Assembly: GCF_001679785.1 (NCBI RefSeq)
Contig: NZ_CP016286.1
Coordinates: 868,001 to 932,000, forward strand
Length of the DNA stretch: 64,000 bases
Reading direction: 5' to 3'
Origin: Rhizobium leguminosarum
Lineage (GTDB): Bacteria; Pseudomonadota; Alphaproteobacteria; Rhizobiales; Rhizobiaceae
Positions 18,680 to 26,960 of the stretch are shown in pieces (the first letter of the stretch is position 1; every line of letters starts with the position of its first letter). Made by a program: the position numbers and the translations under genes. The notes under the pieces are model-generated. The model was given only the letters and a program-made list of their open reading frames with translations, was not told the DNA's origin and made no database searches.

Positions 18680-19936
18680 TCACCCGCGGGTGATGGTGAT
18701 GAAATCCGTGCCTTCGCCGGTCTCCAGGCCGAGGCCGGTATCTGAGATCGTCAGCGTCGAGCCCGGCGCGATGAGGGCGTCGATCTTGCGGCGGGTCTCA
18801 TCGGGGATGCTAATCCGGCTGAGCGAACGGGCGATCGGCTTGCCTGTGATGATCGAGCTTTCCTGATTGGTGATGCCGAGCCGCTTCATCGTTTCGCGGG
18901 AGAGATTGTTCTCAAGCGTGATGCTGAGCCAGTCCGCTGTGCCGGCCTTTGCATCGACGGCATGCAACGTGAAGAAATGCGTGCCGAGCGCCAGTCCCGG
19001 ATCGGCGATCGTCACCGGCGCTTCGAAGAGGGGCTTGAAAGCCTGCCGCACCATGATGACGCCGTTCGGCGGCTCGCCCTTGCCTGCCGCGGCATAGACT
19101 TCCCTGAGGAGCGTGTCTGAGACCAGGTTCCTGTCGGCGCCGAATTCCGTCGGCCGCAATGTCTTGAAAGCCTTGATCGCCTGCACGGTCGACGGACCGA
19201 GCAAGCCGTCCGGATTGCCGGCGGAAAAGCCGAGCTGGTTGAGCAGGGTCTGGATGTCGATCACCGTCTCGCGCAGTGTCCGTCGCGTAACGAGCATGCT
19301 GATCGGCTCGGACGGCGGCTCGGGTTCGGGCGCTGCAATCGGCGGCACGGCCGGCATCGGCATCGCAGCCGTGTCGTTCATCGCCACCTGTACCGGCTCC
19401 CCGAGGCCGTCGGGCATGGAGGGCCGCAGCTCGACATCCGAAAGCAGCGGCATCGCCGCCGGTGCATCCGGATGGAAAAGCGTCGGATGGTCGATCGGTT
19501 GCGGCGCCAGTTCACCGTCGCTGATAATGACGGGGACACCGCGGTCGGTCATCCCATAGAGCATTTTTGCGAAGGTGCCGGGCATGCGCACGCAGCCATG
19601 CGAGGCCGGATAACGCGGCACCGAATTGGATTCGTGCAGCGCGATGCCTGACCAGGTCAGCCGTTGCATGAACGGCATCGGGGCGTTGGAATAGAGATTG
19701 GATTCGTGGTATTTCTGCTTTTCCAGCACCGAAAATATGCCGCTCGGCGTCGTGTGGCCGTCCTTGCCGGTCGAGACCTTCGAGGTCGCGACGACCTCGG
19801 TGCCATCATAGACCGCAAGCGACTGCTTGTCCTTCGAGACGATGATCTGCAGCGTGCGCGCATCCGCGGCAAGAGCGGGGTGCACGAGTGCGGTGGCCGA
19901 CAGCAAGCCGAGGCCGAAGACGAGACGCGAGAACAT
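18680..19936 (-). CDS. L,D-transpeptidase with peptidoglycan-binding domain
   Basis: A 418-residue exported enzyme predicted to form 3-3 cross-links or anchor proteins on peptidoglycan. A signal peptide spans about residues 1-23 (GLGLLSATALVHPALA). The YkuD domain (about 27-140) holds the catalytic histidine and cysteine in YPASHGCVRMP (His113, Cys115). A proline-rich linker and a PG_binding_1 domain follow (TVIDIQTLLNQLGFSAGNPDG through TVQAIKAFK), then a C-terminal region of unclear type. I chose the ATG at 19936, placing the hydrophobic core at the N-terminus; a GTG at 19969 is possible. It is convergent with dnaE with no gap. Confidence 0.88.
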   Translation of the reverse strand: MFSRLVFGLGLLSATALVHPALAADARTLQIIVSKDKQSLAVYDGTEVVATSKVSTGKDGHTTPSGIFSVLEKQKYHESNLYSNAPMPFMQRLTWSGIALHESNSVPRYPASHGCVRMPGTFAKMLYGMTDRGVPVIISDGELAPQPIDHPTLFHPDAPAAMPLLSDVELRPSMPDGLGEPVQVAMNDTAAMPMPAVPPIAAPEPEPPSEPISMLVTRRTLRETVIDIQTLLNQLGFSAGNPDGLLGPSTVQAIKAFKTLRPTEFGADRNLVSDTLLREVYAAAGKGEPPNGVIMVRQAFKPLFEAPVTIADPGLALGTHFFTLHAVDAKAGTADWLSITLENNLSRETMKRLGITNQESSIITGKPIARSLSRISIPDETRRKIDALIAPGSTLTISDTGLGLETGEGTDFITITRG

Positions 19937-20029
19937 GATACCCAACCATACGCAATACTTGCCCGGCACATTATGGGACGAAGTTTAACGAAGATTTTAT
20001 AGGCTGGATCCCCCGCAGGTTTCACGCGT

Positions 20030-20130
20030 TAGAGCGCCGCGCGTCTTCAGACGCGCTAAGGACGCTCTATCACTTTGAATCTGCGCATAATCCTTTCCGA
20101 AAATCGATTCCGATTTTCGGGGTTATGCGC
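20030..20130. repeat. RIME-like intergenic repeat (two palindromes)
   Basis: A second full copy of the two-palindrome element. The first palindrome (20030-20069) runs TAGAGCGCCGCGCG to GACGCTCTA; the second (about 20083-20130) is built on CCGAAAATCG-ATTC-CGATTTTCGG with GCGCATAA / TTATGCGC outer arms. The IS481-type element begins four bases after it, sharing the CTAG junction. Confidence 0.8.
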
Positions 20131-20133
20131 TAG

Positions 20134-21137
20134 GTGTTTAGTCCCGGCATTTGATGGTGCATTATTTTCCTTAGAATGGAGGGAGGCACTATGGGCCAGG
20201 TTCTACACGGGAGCGCCACAACGACAGAGGCAATCCGTCGAGCAATACAAAATAGTGAAGAGAGCCTGAGAGCGCTTTCAAAGCGGTATGGGGTCAATCA
20301 GAAGACAATAGCCAAATGGAAGAGACGGACATCATTGGCCGATCTTCCGACAGGCCCGAAGGACCCGCATTCGACAATCCTCTCCCTTGAAGAAGAAGCC
20401 GTCATCGTCGCCTTTCGCAGGCATACATTGCTGCCTCTTGATGACTGCCTCTATGCCCTTCAACCGACGATCCCGCATCTGACACGTTCGTCCCTGCACA
20501 GGTGTCTGCAGCGCCACGGCATTTCACGCCTGCCGGAAGTGAAAGGCGACAAAGAACCGAAGAAAAAGTTCAAAAGCTACCCGATCGGCTACTTCCACGT
20601 CGATATTGCCGAGGTGCAGACGGCTGAGGGCAAGCTCTATCTCTTCGTGGCGATTGATCGCACGTCCAAGTTCGCCTTCGCTGAGCTCTATGCCAAAGCT
20701 GGCAAGATGAATGCCGCCCAGTTCCTGCGCAACCTGATCGCGGCGGTGCCCTACACCATCCATACTATCCTGACCGATAATGGCATCCAGTTCACCAACC
20801 GGGCCTGTGACCAAAATGCCTTCCAGCACATCTTCGACCGAGTCTGTGAGGAATACGAGATCGAGCATCGCCTGACAAAGGTTAAGCACCCATGGACCAA
20901 TGGGCAGGTCGAGCGGATGAACCGGACGATCAAGGAAGCGACTGTCAAGCGCTTCCACTACGACGATCACGCACAACTGAAAAAGCATCTCGCCGACTTC
21001 ATCGACGCCTACAATTTTGGGCGCAGGCTCAAGACACTAAAGGGCCTCACCCCCTACGAGTTCATCTGCAAAAGGTGGACTTCCGAGCCAGATCGATTCA
21101 TCATCGATCCTATCCATCAAATGCCGGGACTAAACAC
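20134..21137. mobile_element. IS481-family insertion sequence with CTAG target duplication
   Basis: A complete element of about 1004 bp. Perfect inverted repeats start GTGTTTAGTCCCGGCATTTG at 20134 and close with the complement at 21137. It is flanked by CTAG at 20130-20133 and at 21138-21141, a 4-bp direct duplication; CTAG is a known preferred target of IS481-family elements. It is inserted at the 3' end of dinB. Identical ends and an intact transposase suggest a recent insertion. Confidence 0.9.
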
Positions 21138-21141
21138 CTAG
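20191..21141 (+). CDS. IS481-family transposase
   Basis: A 316-residue transposase. The N-terminal helix-turn-helix includes [19 protein letters not shown] (about residues 27-45). The rve-type DDE integrase core follows, with FHVDIAE (first Asp), [10 protein letters not shown] (second Asp) and the Glu in [19 protein letters not shown]. The ATG at 20191 has GGAGGGAGG just upstream; a TTG 15 bases earlier is in frame. The final TAG stop lies in the CTAG target duplication outside the element proper, so the element depends on its target site to end translation. Confidence 0.92.
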   Translation: MGQVLHGSATTTEAIRRAIQNSEESLRALSKRYGVNQKTIAKWKRRTSLADLPTGPKDPHSTILSLEEEAVIVAFRRHTLLPLDDCLYALQPTIPHLTRSSLHRCLQRHGISRLPEVKGDKEPKKKFKSYPIGYFHVDIAEVQTAEGKLYLFVAIDRTSKFAFAELYAKAGKMNAAQFLRNLIAAVPYTIHTILTDNGIQFTNRACDQNAFQHIFDRVCEEYEIEHRLTKVKHPWTNGQVERMNRTIKEATVKRFHYDDHAQLKKHLADFIDAYNFGRRLKTLKGLTPYEFICKRWTSEPDRFIIDPIHQMPGLNT

Positions 21142-22433
21142 TGATCGCGCTTGCCGTTGCCGAAGGTGTAGCCGGTCTCGACCGTCTTCTTGCCGAACTT
21201 GTCACGCAGCTTGTCCATCGCCGCTTCGGCCGCCGCCCGCCGGCCCGATTGCTGGTCGATGAGATCGGGCGGATCGGCGCGGCCGGCATCGCCGAGATCG
21301 GTGACGCCGATGCCGATCAGGCGGAACTTCGTACCGTCGGTCTCTTTTTCGAGAAGCTCGAGGCCGGTGCGGAAGATCCTGTCGGCAAGCTGGGTCGGGT
21401 CTTCGAGCTTGCGGTTGCGGGTGCGCGATTTGAAATCGGCGGTCTTCATCTTCAAGACCACGGTCTGGCCGGCAATGCCGTTTTTCTTCAGCCGCCAGGA
21501 GACCTTTTCGGAGAGGTTGCGCAGGATCGGCACCAGATCGTTGTAACGCGAGATGTCGTCAAAGAAGGTGGTCTCGGACGAAACGCTCTTGGCCGCATCA
21601 TTGAGATGCACTTCGCGGTCGTCGATGCCGCGCGACAATCGGGCGAGCCGCTGGCCGATACTGCCGTAGCGGCGCATCAGGTCGTTTTCCTCCATCTGCT
21701 GCAACTGGCTGATGGTGCGGATACCGTCCGCCTCCAGCATCGCCGCAAAGGCCTTGCCGACGCCCCAGATCGTGGTGACGGGACGCGGCGCCAGGAACTC
21801 GACCGCTTCCTCGCGGCCGATGACCGAAAAGCCGCGTGGCTTCTGCAGATCGGAGGCGACCTTGGCGAGGAATTTGCAATAGGAAAGCCCGACCGAAACG
21901 GTGATGCCGATCTCCCTTTCGATGCGACGGGCGAATTTGGCGAGCGTGCGCGCCGGCGGATCGTGATGCAGCCTCTCGGTTCCGCCGAGCTCCAGGAAGG
22001 CCTCGTCGATCGATAGCGGCTGCACCAGCGGCGTCAGATCCTGCATCATGGCGCGCACCTGCCGTCCGACCCGGACATATTTCTCCATGTCGGGGCGGAT
22101 GACGATCGCTTGAGGGCATGCTTCCAGCGCCTTGAACATCGGCATGGCGGACCGCACGCCATCGATACGGGCGATATAGCAGGCGGTGGAGACGACGCCG
22201 CGTTTGCCGCCGCCGATAATGACAGGCTTGTCGGCAAGCTCGGGATTGTCGCGTTTCTCGACGGCTGCGTAGAAGGCGTCGCAGTCGATATGGGCGAGCG
22301 TCAAGGCGTAGAGTTCGCGATGGCGCACGAGGCGCGGGCTGCCGCAAGAAACGCAACGGCGCGCCTCGCCCTTCTGCTCGGCAAGGCAGTCGCGACAGAA
22401 GCCGGGTGTCTTGTCAGGCGTGGGCGTCATCAT
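21138..22433 (-). CDS. dinB: DNA polymerase IV (Y family)
   Basis: This 431-residue translesion polymerase acts in the SOS response. The palm motif [21 protein letters not shown] (about residues 46-66) and [11 protein letters not shown] (about 143) carry the catalytic carboxylates; thumb, helix-hairpin-helix ([18 protein letters not shown]) and little-finger domains follow. An N-terminal extension has Cys13, Cys16, Cys27 and Cys30 (CX2C-X10-CX2C), a probable zinc ribbon not found in E. coli DinB. A perfect SOS box lies three bases upstream of the ATG. Its TAG stop is at the CTAG junction of the IS481-type insertion, but the protein ends KRDH and is not truncated by the sequence visible. Confidence 0.93.
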   Translation of the reverse strand: MMTPTPDKTPGFCRDCLAEQKGEARRCVSCGSPRLVRHRELYALTLAHIDCDAFYAAVEKRDNPELADKPVIIGGGKRGVVSTACYIARIDGVRSAMPMFKALEACPQAIVIRPDMEKYVRVGRQVRAMMQDLTPLVQPLSIDEAFLELGGTERLHHDPPARTLAKFARRIEREIGITVSVGLSYCKFLAKVASDLQKPRGFSVIGREEAVEFLAPRPVTTIWGVGKAFAAMLEADGIRTISQLQQMEENDLMRRYGSIGQRLARLSRGIDDREVHLNDAAKSVSSETTFFDDISRYNDLVPILRNLSEKVSWRLKKNGIAGQTVVLKMKTADFKSRTRNRKLEDPTQLADRIFRTGLELLEKETDGTKFRLIGIGVTDLGDAGRADPPDLIDQQSGRRAAAEAAMDKLRDKFGKKTVETGYTFGNGKRDH

Positions 22434-22435
22434 GG

Positions 22436-22450
22436 GAACAAAGATTGAAC
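22436..22450 (-). promoter_or_regulatory. SOS (LexA) box between dinB and the GNAT gene
   Basis: On the minus strand GTTCAATCTTTGTTC is an exact GTTC-N7-GTTC operator ending two bases before the dinB ATG. On the plus strand it is GAACAAAGATTGAAC, 42-56 bp upstream of the GNAT start, so it could control both divergent genes. Confidence 0.78.
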
Positions 22451-22491
22451 GGCCGGAGATTACGCCTTAAGCTTCCGAGTCTCAAGAGAGG

Positions 22492-23094
22492 GTGGAAGCT
22501 TTGCCTTTGGATAACGATCTTCGTTTCGAGCCGGTAACGCCAGAACGCTGGGACGATTTCGAAATCGTGTTCGGGCCGCAGGGTGGCTTCTATAATTGCT
22601 GGTGCGTCGCGTTGCGCCTGCCGCATGCGGTGAGGACCAAGATGGCGGCCAACGAGCGCAAGGCGCATATGCGGGAGCGGATCAAGGCGGGTCCGCCGCC
22701 TGGCATCCTCTGTTATGCCGACGGCGCGCCGGTCGCCTGGGTGCAGGTCGGGCCGCGCCACGACGTGCCGCAGTTCAATTCGCCGCGCACCGTCTCGCGG
22801 CCGCTCGATGAGGGCGATGCGCATGATCCATCCATCTGGGTCGTCAGTTGCTTCTTCCTGCTGCCCAAACTGCGCGGCAAGGGAATGAGCCACCGTCTGC
22901 TCGCCGAGGCGATCGACCATGCGCGGCGCCAGGGAGCGCGGCTGCTCGAAGCCTGTCCGATCGATCATGTGAAGCAGTCGAAATCCGTGACACTCTGCAT
23001 CGGCTCGACGGCGATCTTCGATGCCGCCGGTTTCGAGACGGTAGCACGGCGCAAGGACGGCCGTCCGCTCATGCGGCTGGAACTGCGTGCGTGA
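22492..23094 (+). CDS. GNAT family N-acetyltransferase
   Basis: A 200-residue protein with a GNAT fold. Strand beta-4 and the acetyl-CoA loop are seen in WVVSCFFLLPKLRGKGMSHRLLAEAIDHAR (about residues 121-150), which has the R/Q-x-x-G-x-G/A type pattern RGKGMS. The N-terminal half includes FYNCWCVALRLP near residue 33, common in a subgroup with a cysteine/tryptophan pair. The substrate cannot be deduced. The GTG at 22492 is the only upstream option with purines before it, but spacing to AGAGAG is tight, so the start is uncertain. It is divergent from dinB and overlaps the 3' end of the HAD-like gene by 26 bp. Confidence 0.8.
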   Translation: MEALPLDNDLRFEPVTPERWDDFEIVFGPQGGFYNCWCVALRLPHAVRTKMAANERKAHMRERIKAGPPPGILCYADGAPVAWVQVGPRHDVPQFNSPRTVSRPLDEGDAHDPSIWVVSCFFLLPKLRGKGMSHRLLAEAIDHARRQGARLLEACPIDHVKQSKSVTLCIGSTAIFDAAGFETVARRKDGRPLMRLELRA

Positions 23095-23743
23095 AGGTGC
23101 CGGAAACAAAATGCGCCTCGATCAGCTCGGCCGCATGCGTCCAGTCGGTGGCGCGGGTGATGTCGTCAGCGGCGGCCGGTGCGAAACGATGGACGGGCGA
23201 GTTCGGCATCAGGTGAATCAGCAGGCAATCGGCGACGTGATCTCTGACGGAATGCAGATTGCGCGCCATATCATCAATGAAGACGACGGGAAGGGAGCGG
23301 CTGGCATGCAATGCGTGAACGATCGGCCCTTTGGGTTGTTCGGTGGCAAGCAGCGGAAAGAGCAGGCCCATCCTGTCGAGCAGGCGACGGCGCTGGTCCT
23401 GGAACCGTGGCTGCATGGCTGTCAGGAAAAGCACATCGGCCTCTTCCGAAAGCCGGTCGAGCGTTTCGACGACGCGGTCGAGCGGCGTCTGCCACAGCTC
23501 TTGGGCATCGAAGAACTCCTCGATCAGCCGGCTGACCTCTTGATCCTCGATCTCCACGCCGTCGGCTCGCGAGACGATGTTGCCATGCAGCCGGAACGAT
23601 CGCGGCAGAAACGCGTGGCCCTGGCTCTGAAGGAAAAGCTGGAAGGGACCGATGAACTGCAGCACGACGTCGTCGACGTCACAGACGATCAACGGCCGTT
23701 CGCCGAGGCGGATATGCGAGATGTCGAGTTCCCCGGAGGTCAC
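23069..23743 (-). CDS. HAD-superfamily-like hydrolase
   Basis: A 224-residue soluble protein with a haloacid-dehalogenase-like layout. Motif I is VCDVDDVVLQF (about residues 20-30, nucleophile and acid aspartates), motif II FLTAMQPRF (about 104), motif III a lysine in EQPKGPIV, and motif IV FIDDMARN (about 154-161). The cap region is short and helical. The substrate is not recognisable. The gene starts 2 bp after the DUF3572 stop, implying co-transcription, and its 3' end overlaps the convergent GNAT gene. Confidence 0.75.
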   Translation of the reverse strand: MTSGELDISHIRLGERPLIVCDVDDVVLQFIGPFQLFLQSQGHAFLPRSFRLHGNIVSRADGVEIEDQEVSRLIEEFFDAQELWQTPLDRVVETLDRLSEEADVLFLTAMQPRFQDQRRRLLDRMGLLFPLLATEQPKGPIVHALHASRSLPVVFIDDMARNLHSVRDHVADCLLIHLMPNSPVHRFAPAAADDITRATDWTHAAELIEAHFVSGTFTHAVPAA

Positions 23744-23745
23744 GG

Positions 23746-24054
23746 TCAGTATTCTCCGGAATCGAGGCCCGGTGACGAGAAATGCCGCCAGGCGGCCGTC
23801 ACGGTCTCCGGGCTGATCCCGCTCGCCGCGCAGAAGGCCATCGCCGTCGGTTCGTGGTTCATCAGGAAATCCATCAAGCCGGCAAGGAATCCCGGATCGT
23901 CGACGGCGTTGCGCACCTGGCCGGGCGCCACCCCCGTCAGGGCGAGGAAGCGGCCGAACATGTCGGGATCGTCGGCAAGCCAGCCGAGCACGGCGATCGC
24001 TGTCTCGTGCGGGTCGGCGGCCTGTTGTTTCGAAGTCTTGAAGTTGCTTTGCAT
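23746..24054 (-). CDS. DUF3572 family protein
   Basis: A 102-residue all-helical protein with hallmarks of DUF3572: AIAVLGWLADDPDMFGRFLALTGVAP, FLAGLMDFLMNHEPTAMAFCAASG and VTAAWRHF. Function unknown; it is widespread in Rhizobiales, and a neighbouring position to divK-pleD is usual. It is the first gene of a two-gene leftward unit with the HAD-like gene and is divergent from divK. Confidence 0.85.
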   Translation of the reverse strand: MQSNFKTSKQQAADPHETAIAVLGWLADDPDMFGRFLALTGVAPGQVRNAVDDPGFLAGLMDFLMNHEPTAMAFCAASGISPETVTAAWRHFSSPGLDSGEY

Positions 24055-24186
24055 TTCGCTGGGTAAGTTACCTTTTCTTCAACCAAATACCGGTAGCGTG
24101 CGCTATCGGTTTCACGCAGCTTTTGTCCGCATGTGCCTTTCTCATGGGACGAACCGCTGCGCGAACGGACGTAGGGACAGCTTGTC

Positions 24187-24558
24187 ATGCCCAAACAGGT
24201 GATGATTGTAGAAGATAACGAGCTCAACATGAAGCTCTTTCGCGACCTCATCGAGGCGTCCGGCTATACGACGATCCAGACCAGAAACGGCATGGAGGCG
24301 CTCGATCTGGCGCGTAAGCATCGCCCCGACCTCATCCTGATGGATATTCAGCTTCCCGAGGTCTCCGGCCTCGAAGTCACGAAATGGCTGAAGGAAGACG
24401 ACGAGTTGCACGTGATTCCCGTCATCGCCGTTACGGCTTTCGCGATGAAGGGCGACGAGGAGCGGATCCGCCAGGGCGGCTGCGAGGCCTATGTTTCCAA
24501 GCCGATCTCGGTTCCGAAATTCATCGAGACGATCAAGACCTATCTGGGCGATGCCTGA
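24187..24558 (+). CDS. divK: Cell-cycle response regulator DivK
   Basis: This 123-residue single-domain receiver has phosphoacceptor Asp53 in [13 protein letters not shown], acidic pocket residues in IVEDNE (residues 7-12) and the conserved lysine in YVSKPIS (about 105). DivK transmits the state of the PleC/DivJ kinases to CtrA control of replication and division in alphaproteobacteria. It is 18 bp ahead of pleD, the standard arrangement. No output domain is present. Confidence 0.94.
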   Translation: MPKQVMIVEDNELNMKLFRDLIEASGYTTIQTRNGMEALDLARKHRPDLILMDIQLPEVSGLEVTKWLKEDDELHVIPVIAVTAFAMKGDEERIRQGGCEAYVSKPISVPKFIETIKTYLGDA

Positions 24559-24576
24559 CGCATCGGAAAGACGCTG

Positions 24577-25950
24577 ATGACTGCGCGAATACTGGTGGTT
24601 GACGATATTCCGGCCAACGTGAAGCTGCTCGAAGCGCGGCTGCTTGCGGAGTATTTCGACGTGATGACCGCAGCGGACGGCTACACGGCACTGGCGATCT
24701 GCGAGCGCAACCAGGTCGATCTCATCCTGCTCGACATCATGATGCCCGGCATAGACGGTTTCGAGGTCTGCGAGCGGCTGAAGGCCAGCCAGAAGACCGC
24801 CCATATTCCCGTCGTCATGGTCACCGCGCTCGACCAGCCGACCGATCGCGTGCGCGGCCTGAAGGCTGGTGCCGACGATTTTCTCACCAAGCCGGTCAAC
24901 GATCTGCAACTGATCTCCCGGGTGAAGAGCCTGCTGCGGCTGAAGACGTTGAGCGATGAGCTGCGCATCCGCGCCGACACCGCCCATACGATGGGCATCG
25001 ACGACCTCACGCGGGCAGGCGAGGGCCGCGCCGACGAGACCGCTCAGGTCCTGCTGGTCGACGGCCGCGCCAATTCGCAGGAGCGCATCGTCAAGGCGCT
25101 GAAGCCCGTCGCCGACGTGCTTGCCCTCTCCGATCCGCAGGCCGCGCTCTTCGAGGCGGCCGAGAGCGCGTTCGATCTCGTCATCGTCAACGCCAACTTC
25201 GACGATTACGATCCGCTTCGCCTTTGCTCGCAGCTGCGCTCGCTGGAACGCACGCGCTTCCTGCCGATCCTGATCATCACCGAGCAAGGCGCTGACGAAA
25301 TGGTCGTGCGCGCGCTCGATCTCGGCGTCAACGACTACATCATCCGCCCGGTCGATCCCAACGAACTGGTTGCCCGCAGCCTGACGCAGATCCGCCGCAA
25401 GCGCTATAACGACCGCCTGCGCGCCAGCGTCAAGCAGACGATCGAGCTTGCCGTGACCGATCCACTGACCGGCCTTTATAACCGGCGCTATCTCGACAAT
25501 CACCTGAACGTGCTCTTCAACCGTTCGATGGCGCGGGGCCGGCCACTTTCGGTGCTGATCACCGATATCGACCGCTTCAAGCATGTGAACGACACCTACG
25601 GCCATGACGGCGGCGACGAGGTGCTGCGGGAATTTTCAAATCGCGTCCGGTCGACCATCCGCGGCGCCGATCTTGCCTGCCGCTACGGCGGAGAGGAATT
25701 CGTCGTCGTGATGCCCGACACCTCGCCGGAAATTGCCGCCGCCGTCGCCGAGCGCCTGCGTGCGGCGATCGAAAACGCTCCCTTCATGCTGAAACACGCC
25801 GGGGAAGCACTGAACGTCACTGCTTCCTTCGGCATCGCCTCGCGCATTACGTCGGTGCTGACACCGGATCAGCTGATGAAACAGGCGGATCTCGCTCTTT
25901 ACGAGGCCAAGAATACCGGCCGAAACCGTGTGGTCGCCGCAGCCGCGTAA
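24577..25950 (+). CDS. pleD: Response regulator and diguanylate cyclase PleD
   Basis: A 457-residue protein with two receiver domains (about residues 4-118 with phosphoacceptor in LILLDIMMPGIDG; about 155-270, a degenerate adaptor) and a C-terminal GGDEF domain (about 290-455). The active-site motif is GGEEF at 371-375. An allosteric RxxD I-site (RGAD, about 362-365) is in place, so c-di-GMP product inhibition is expected. It synthesises c-di-GMP during polar development and motility control. A hairpin terminator follows the stop at 25962. Confidence 0.95.
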   Translation: MTARILVVDDIPANVKLLEARLLAEYFDVMTAADGYTALAICERNQVDLILLDIMMPGIDGFEVCERLKASQKTAHIPVVMVTALDQPTDRVRGLKAGADDFLTKPVNDLQLISRVKSLLRLKTLSDELRIRADTAHTMGIDDLTRAGEGRADETAQVLLVDGRANSQERIVKALKPVADVLALSDPQAALFEAAESAFDLVIVNANFDDYDPLRLCSQLRSLERTRFLPILIITEQGADEMVVRALDLGVNDYIIRPVDPNELVARSLTQIRRKRYNDRLRASVKQTIELAVTDPLTGLYNRRYLDNHLNVLFNRSMARGRPLSVLITDIDRFKHVNDTYGHDGGDEVLREFSNRVRSTIRGADLACRYGGEEFVVVMPDTSPEIAAAVAERLRAAIENAPFMLKHAGEALNVTASFGIASRITSVLTPDQLMKQADLALYEAKNTGRNRVVAAAA

Positions 25951-25961
25951 CGAATCACTTG

Positions 25962-25989
25962 CCGCCAATAGGCGCCATTGGCGGGTTTT
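25962..25989 (+). terminator. pleD terminator
   Basis: Stem CCGCCAAT / ATTGGCGG with loop AGGCGCC, followed by GTTTTC, placed 12 bases after the pleD stop codon. A short U run makes a rho-independent terminator likely. Confidence 0.65.
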
Positions 25990-26454
25990 CCACTGCGGTA
26001 AGCGAATTGTTACCGATTTTTAATTTTCGCCTGTGCACTGCGGGGCGAAAATTTCGCAACTCAATAGCCCAAAAATGGACTCACCGCGTTGCTGCGGATG
26101 TGTTGCCGCGCGATAGTCTTGAGAGTGTCAGGCCGCAGCTCTAAATGAAATGAAGACTATAAAAAATGCCTGCCGCCGACAGGGTCAAATAGATTGCGGC
26201 GACGTCACCTCACGTAAGGGGAGGGGAGGCGTAAGTTGTTAAGCTATATTGTCGAATTTCTTCGAAGAGCGAAACGCTACGCTTCGAGGTCAAGCAGAGC
26301 CGATCAATCTTTGTATGTCCCAAATCTGGACTTTTAACCATAGAATCAAGATCAGAAAATTCATCATTAAGAATTTGTTGATTTTCTTTCATTTTTGCGC
26401 AAATTATCGGCTCATAAGAGAAGCGCTCCCGTTGAGGAGTTGTCGATACCCCAT
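25990..26454. other. Intergenic region after pleD
   Basis: A 465-bp AT-richer stretch. Weak open frames exist on both strands but none has a ribosome binding site with rhizobial codon use, so no gene is supported. The region leads into the structured RNA candidate. Confidence 0.5.
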
Positions 26455-26605
26455 GATGCTCAGGTCCGCCGCATCTCCTGGGTCGTGGGGTCGGTCGGCT
26501 AGTAGGCAAGTTATAGCGGTTCCTCGTGCCGTTTTGCATGCTGGCCGACCCCCTTTCAAGAAAACGCCGCCACTTCCCGAAGATGGAAGGGCGGCGTTTT
26601 GTCTG
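26455..26605 (+). ncRNA. Structured sRNA candidate (EcpR1-like by synteny)
   Basis: Three consecutive stem-loops on the plus strand. SL1 is CTCAGG / CCTGGG (about 26459-26481). SL2 is a long hairpin with GGGGTCGG (26487-26494) pairing with CCGACCCC (26545-26552), extended by wobble pairs. SL3 is a strong terminator (26561-26600). There is no coding frame. From memory, the trans-acting sRNA EcpR1 of Sinorhizobium meliloti, which represses cell-cycle mRNAs, lies between pleD and rpmG with three stem-loops; gene order and structure match here. The 5' end is a guess and I did not compare sequences. Confidence 0.6.
26561..26605. terminator. Bidirectional terminator of the sRNA candidate
   Basis: Perfect 11-bp stem AAAACGCCGCC (26561-26571) / GGCGGCGTTTT (26590-26600) with an 18-base loop, followed by GTCTGTTT. 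The A and T runs make it functional in both directions. Confidence 0.75.
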
Positions 26606-26646
26606 TTTGCGCTATCATTTTTAAGGACGATCAATCCGGGCAATAA

Positions 26647-26680
26647 AAAACGCGCAACCCGAGGGCGCGCGCTTTTTTTG
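26647..26680 (-). terminator. rpmG terminator
   Basis: Read on the minus strand, a GC-rich stem around GCGCG / CGCG with loop including CCCTCGGG is followed by a run of T (the A run at 26645-26650 on the plus strand). It lies 21-54 bp beyond the rpmG stop. Confidence 0.65.
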
Positions 26681-26700
26681 AAATCCGTCAGGCCAAGTGA

Positions 26701-26868
26701 TTACTTGATCTTGGTTTCCTTGAACTCGACATGCTTCTTCGCAACCGGGTCGTACTTCGTCTTCGTCATCTTGTCCGTCATCGTGCGGCTGTTCTTGGTG
26801 GTGACGTAGAAGAAACCGGTGTCGGCCGTCGACAGCAGCTTGATCTTGATTGTTGTAGCCTTGGCCAT
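26701..26868 (-). CDS. rpmG: 50S ribosomal protein L33
   Basis: A 55-residue basic ribosomal protein starting [20 protein letters not shown], with [19 protein letters not shown], standard for alphaproteobacterial L33. It lacks the zinc-binding cysteines of the C+ form (C- type). The open frame extends upstream, but the ATG at 26868 matches the family N-terminus and follows GGCAGGACGACC. Monocistronic, with its own terminator. Confidence 0.96.
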   Translation of the reverse strand: MAKATTIKIKLLSTADTGFFYVTTKNSRTMTDKMTKTKYDPVAKKHVEFKETKIK

Positions 26869-26960
26869 GGTCGTCCTGCCTTTAAGAAAATGAAAGCCGT
26901 GGAAGCCGGATGGGCTCCACGGCAAATTCTGGCGCGAAACTACGAATCCCGCCCGAAAAG

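Noticed and set aside
26249..26809. Plus-strand frame across the pleD-rpmG gap.
   Set aside because: It runs through two strong terminators and antisense to rpmG; codon use is not rhizobial.
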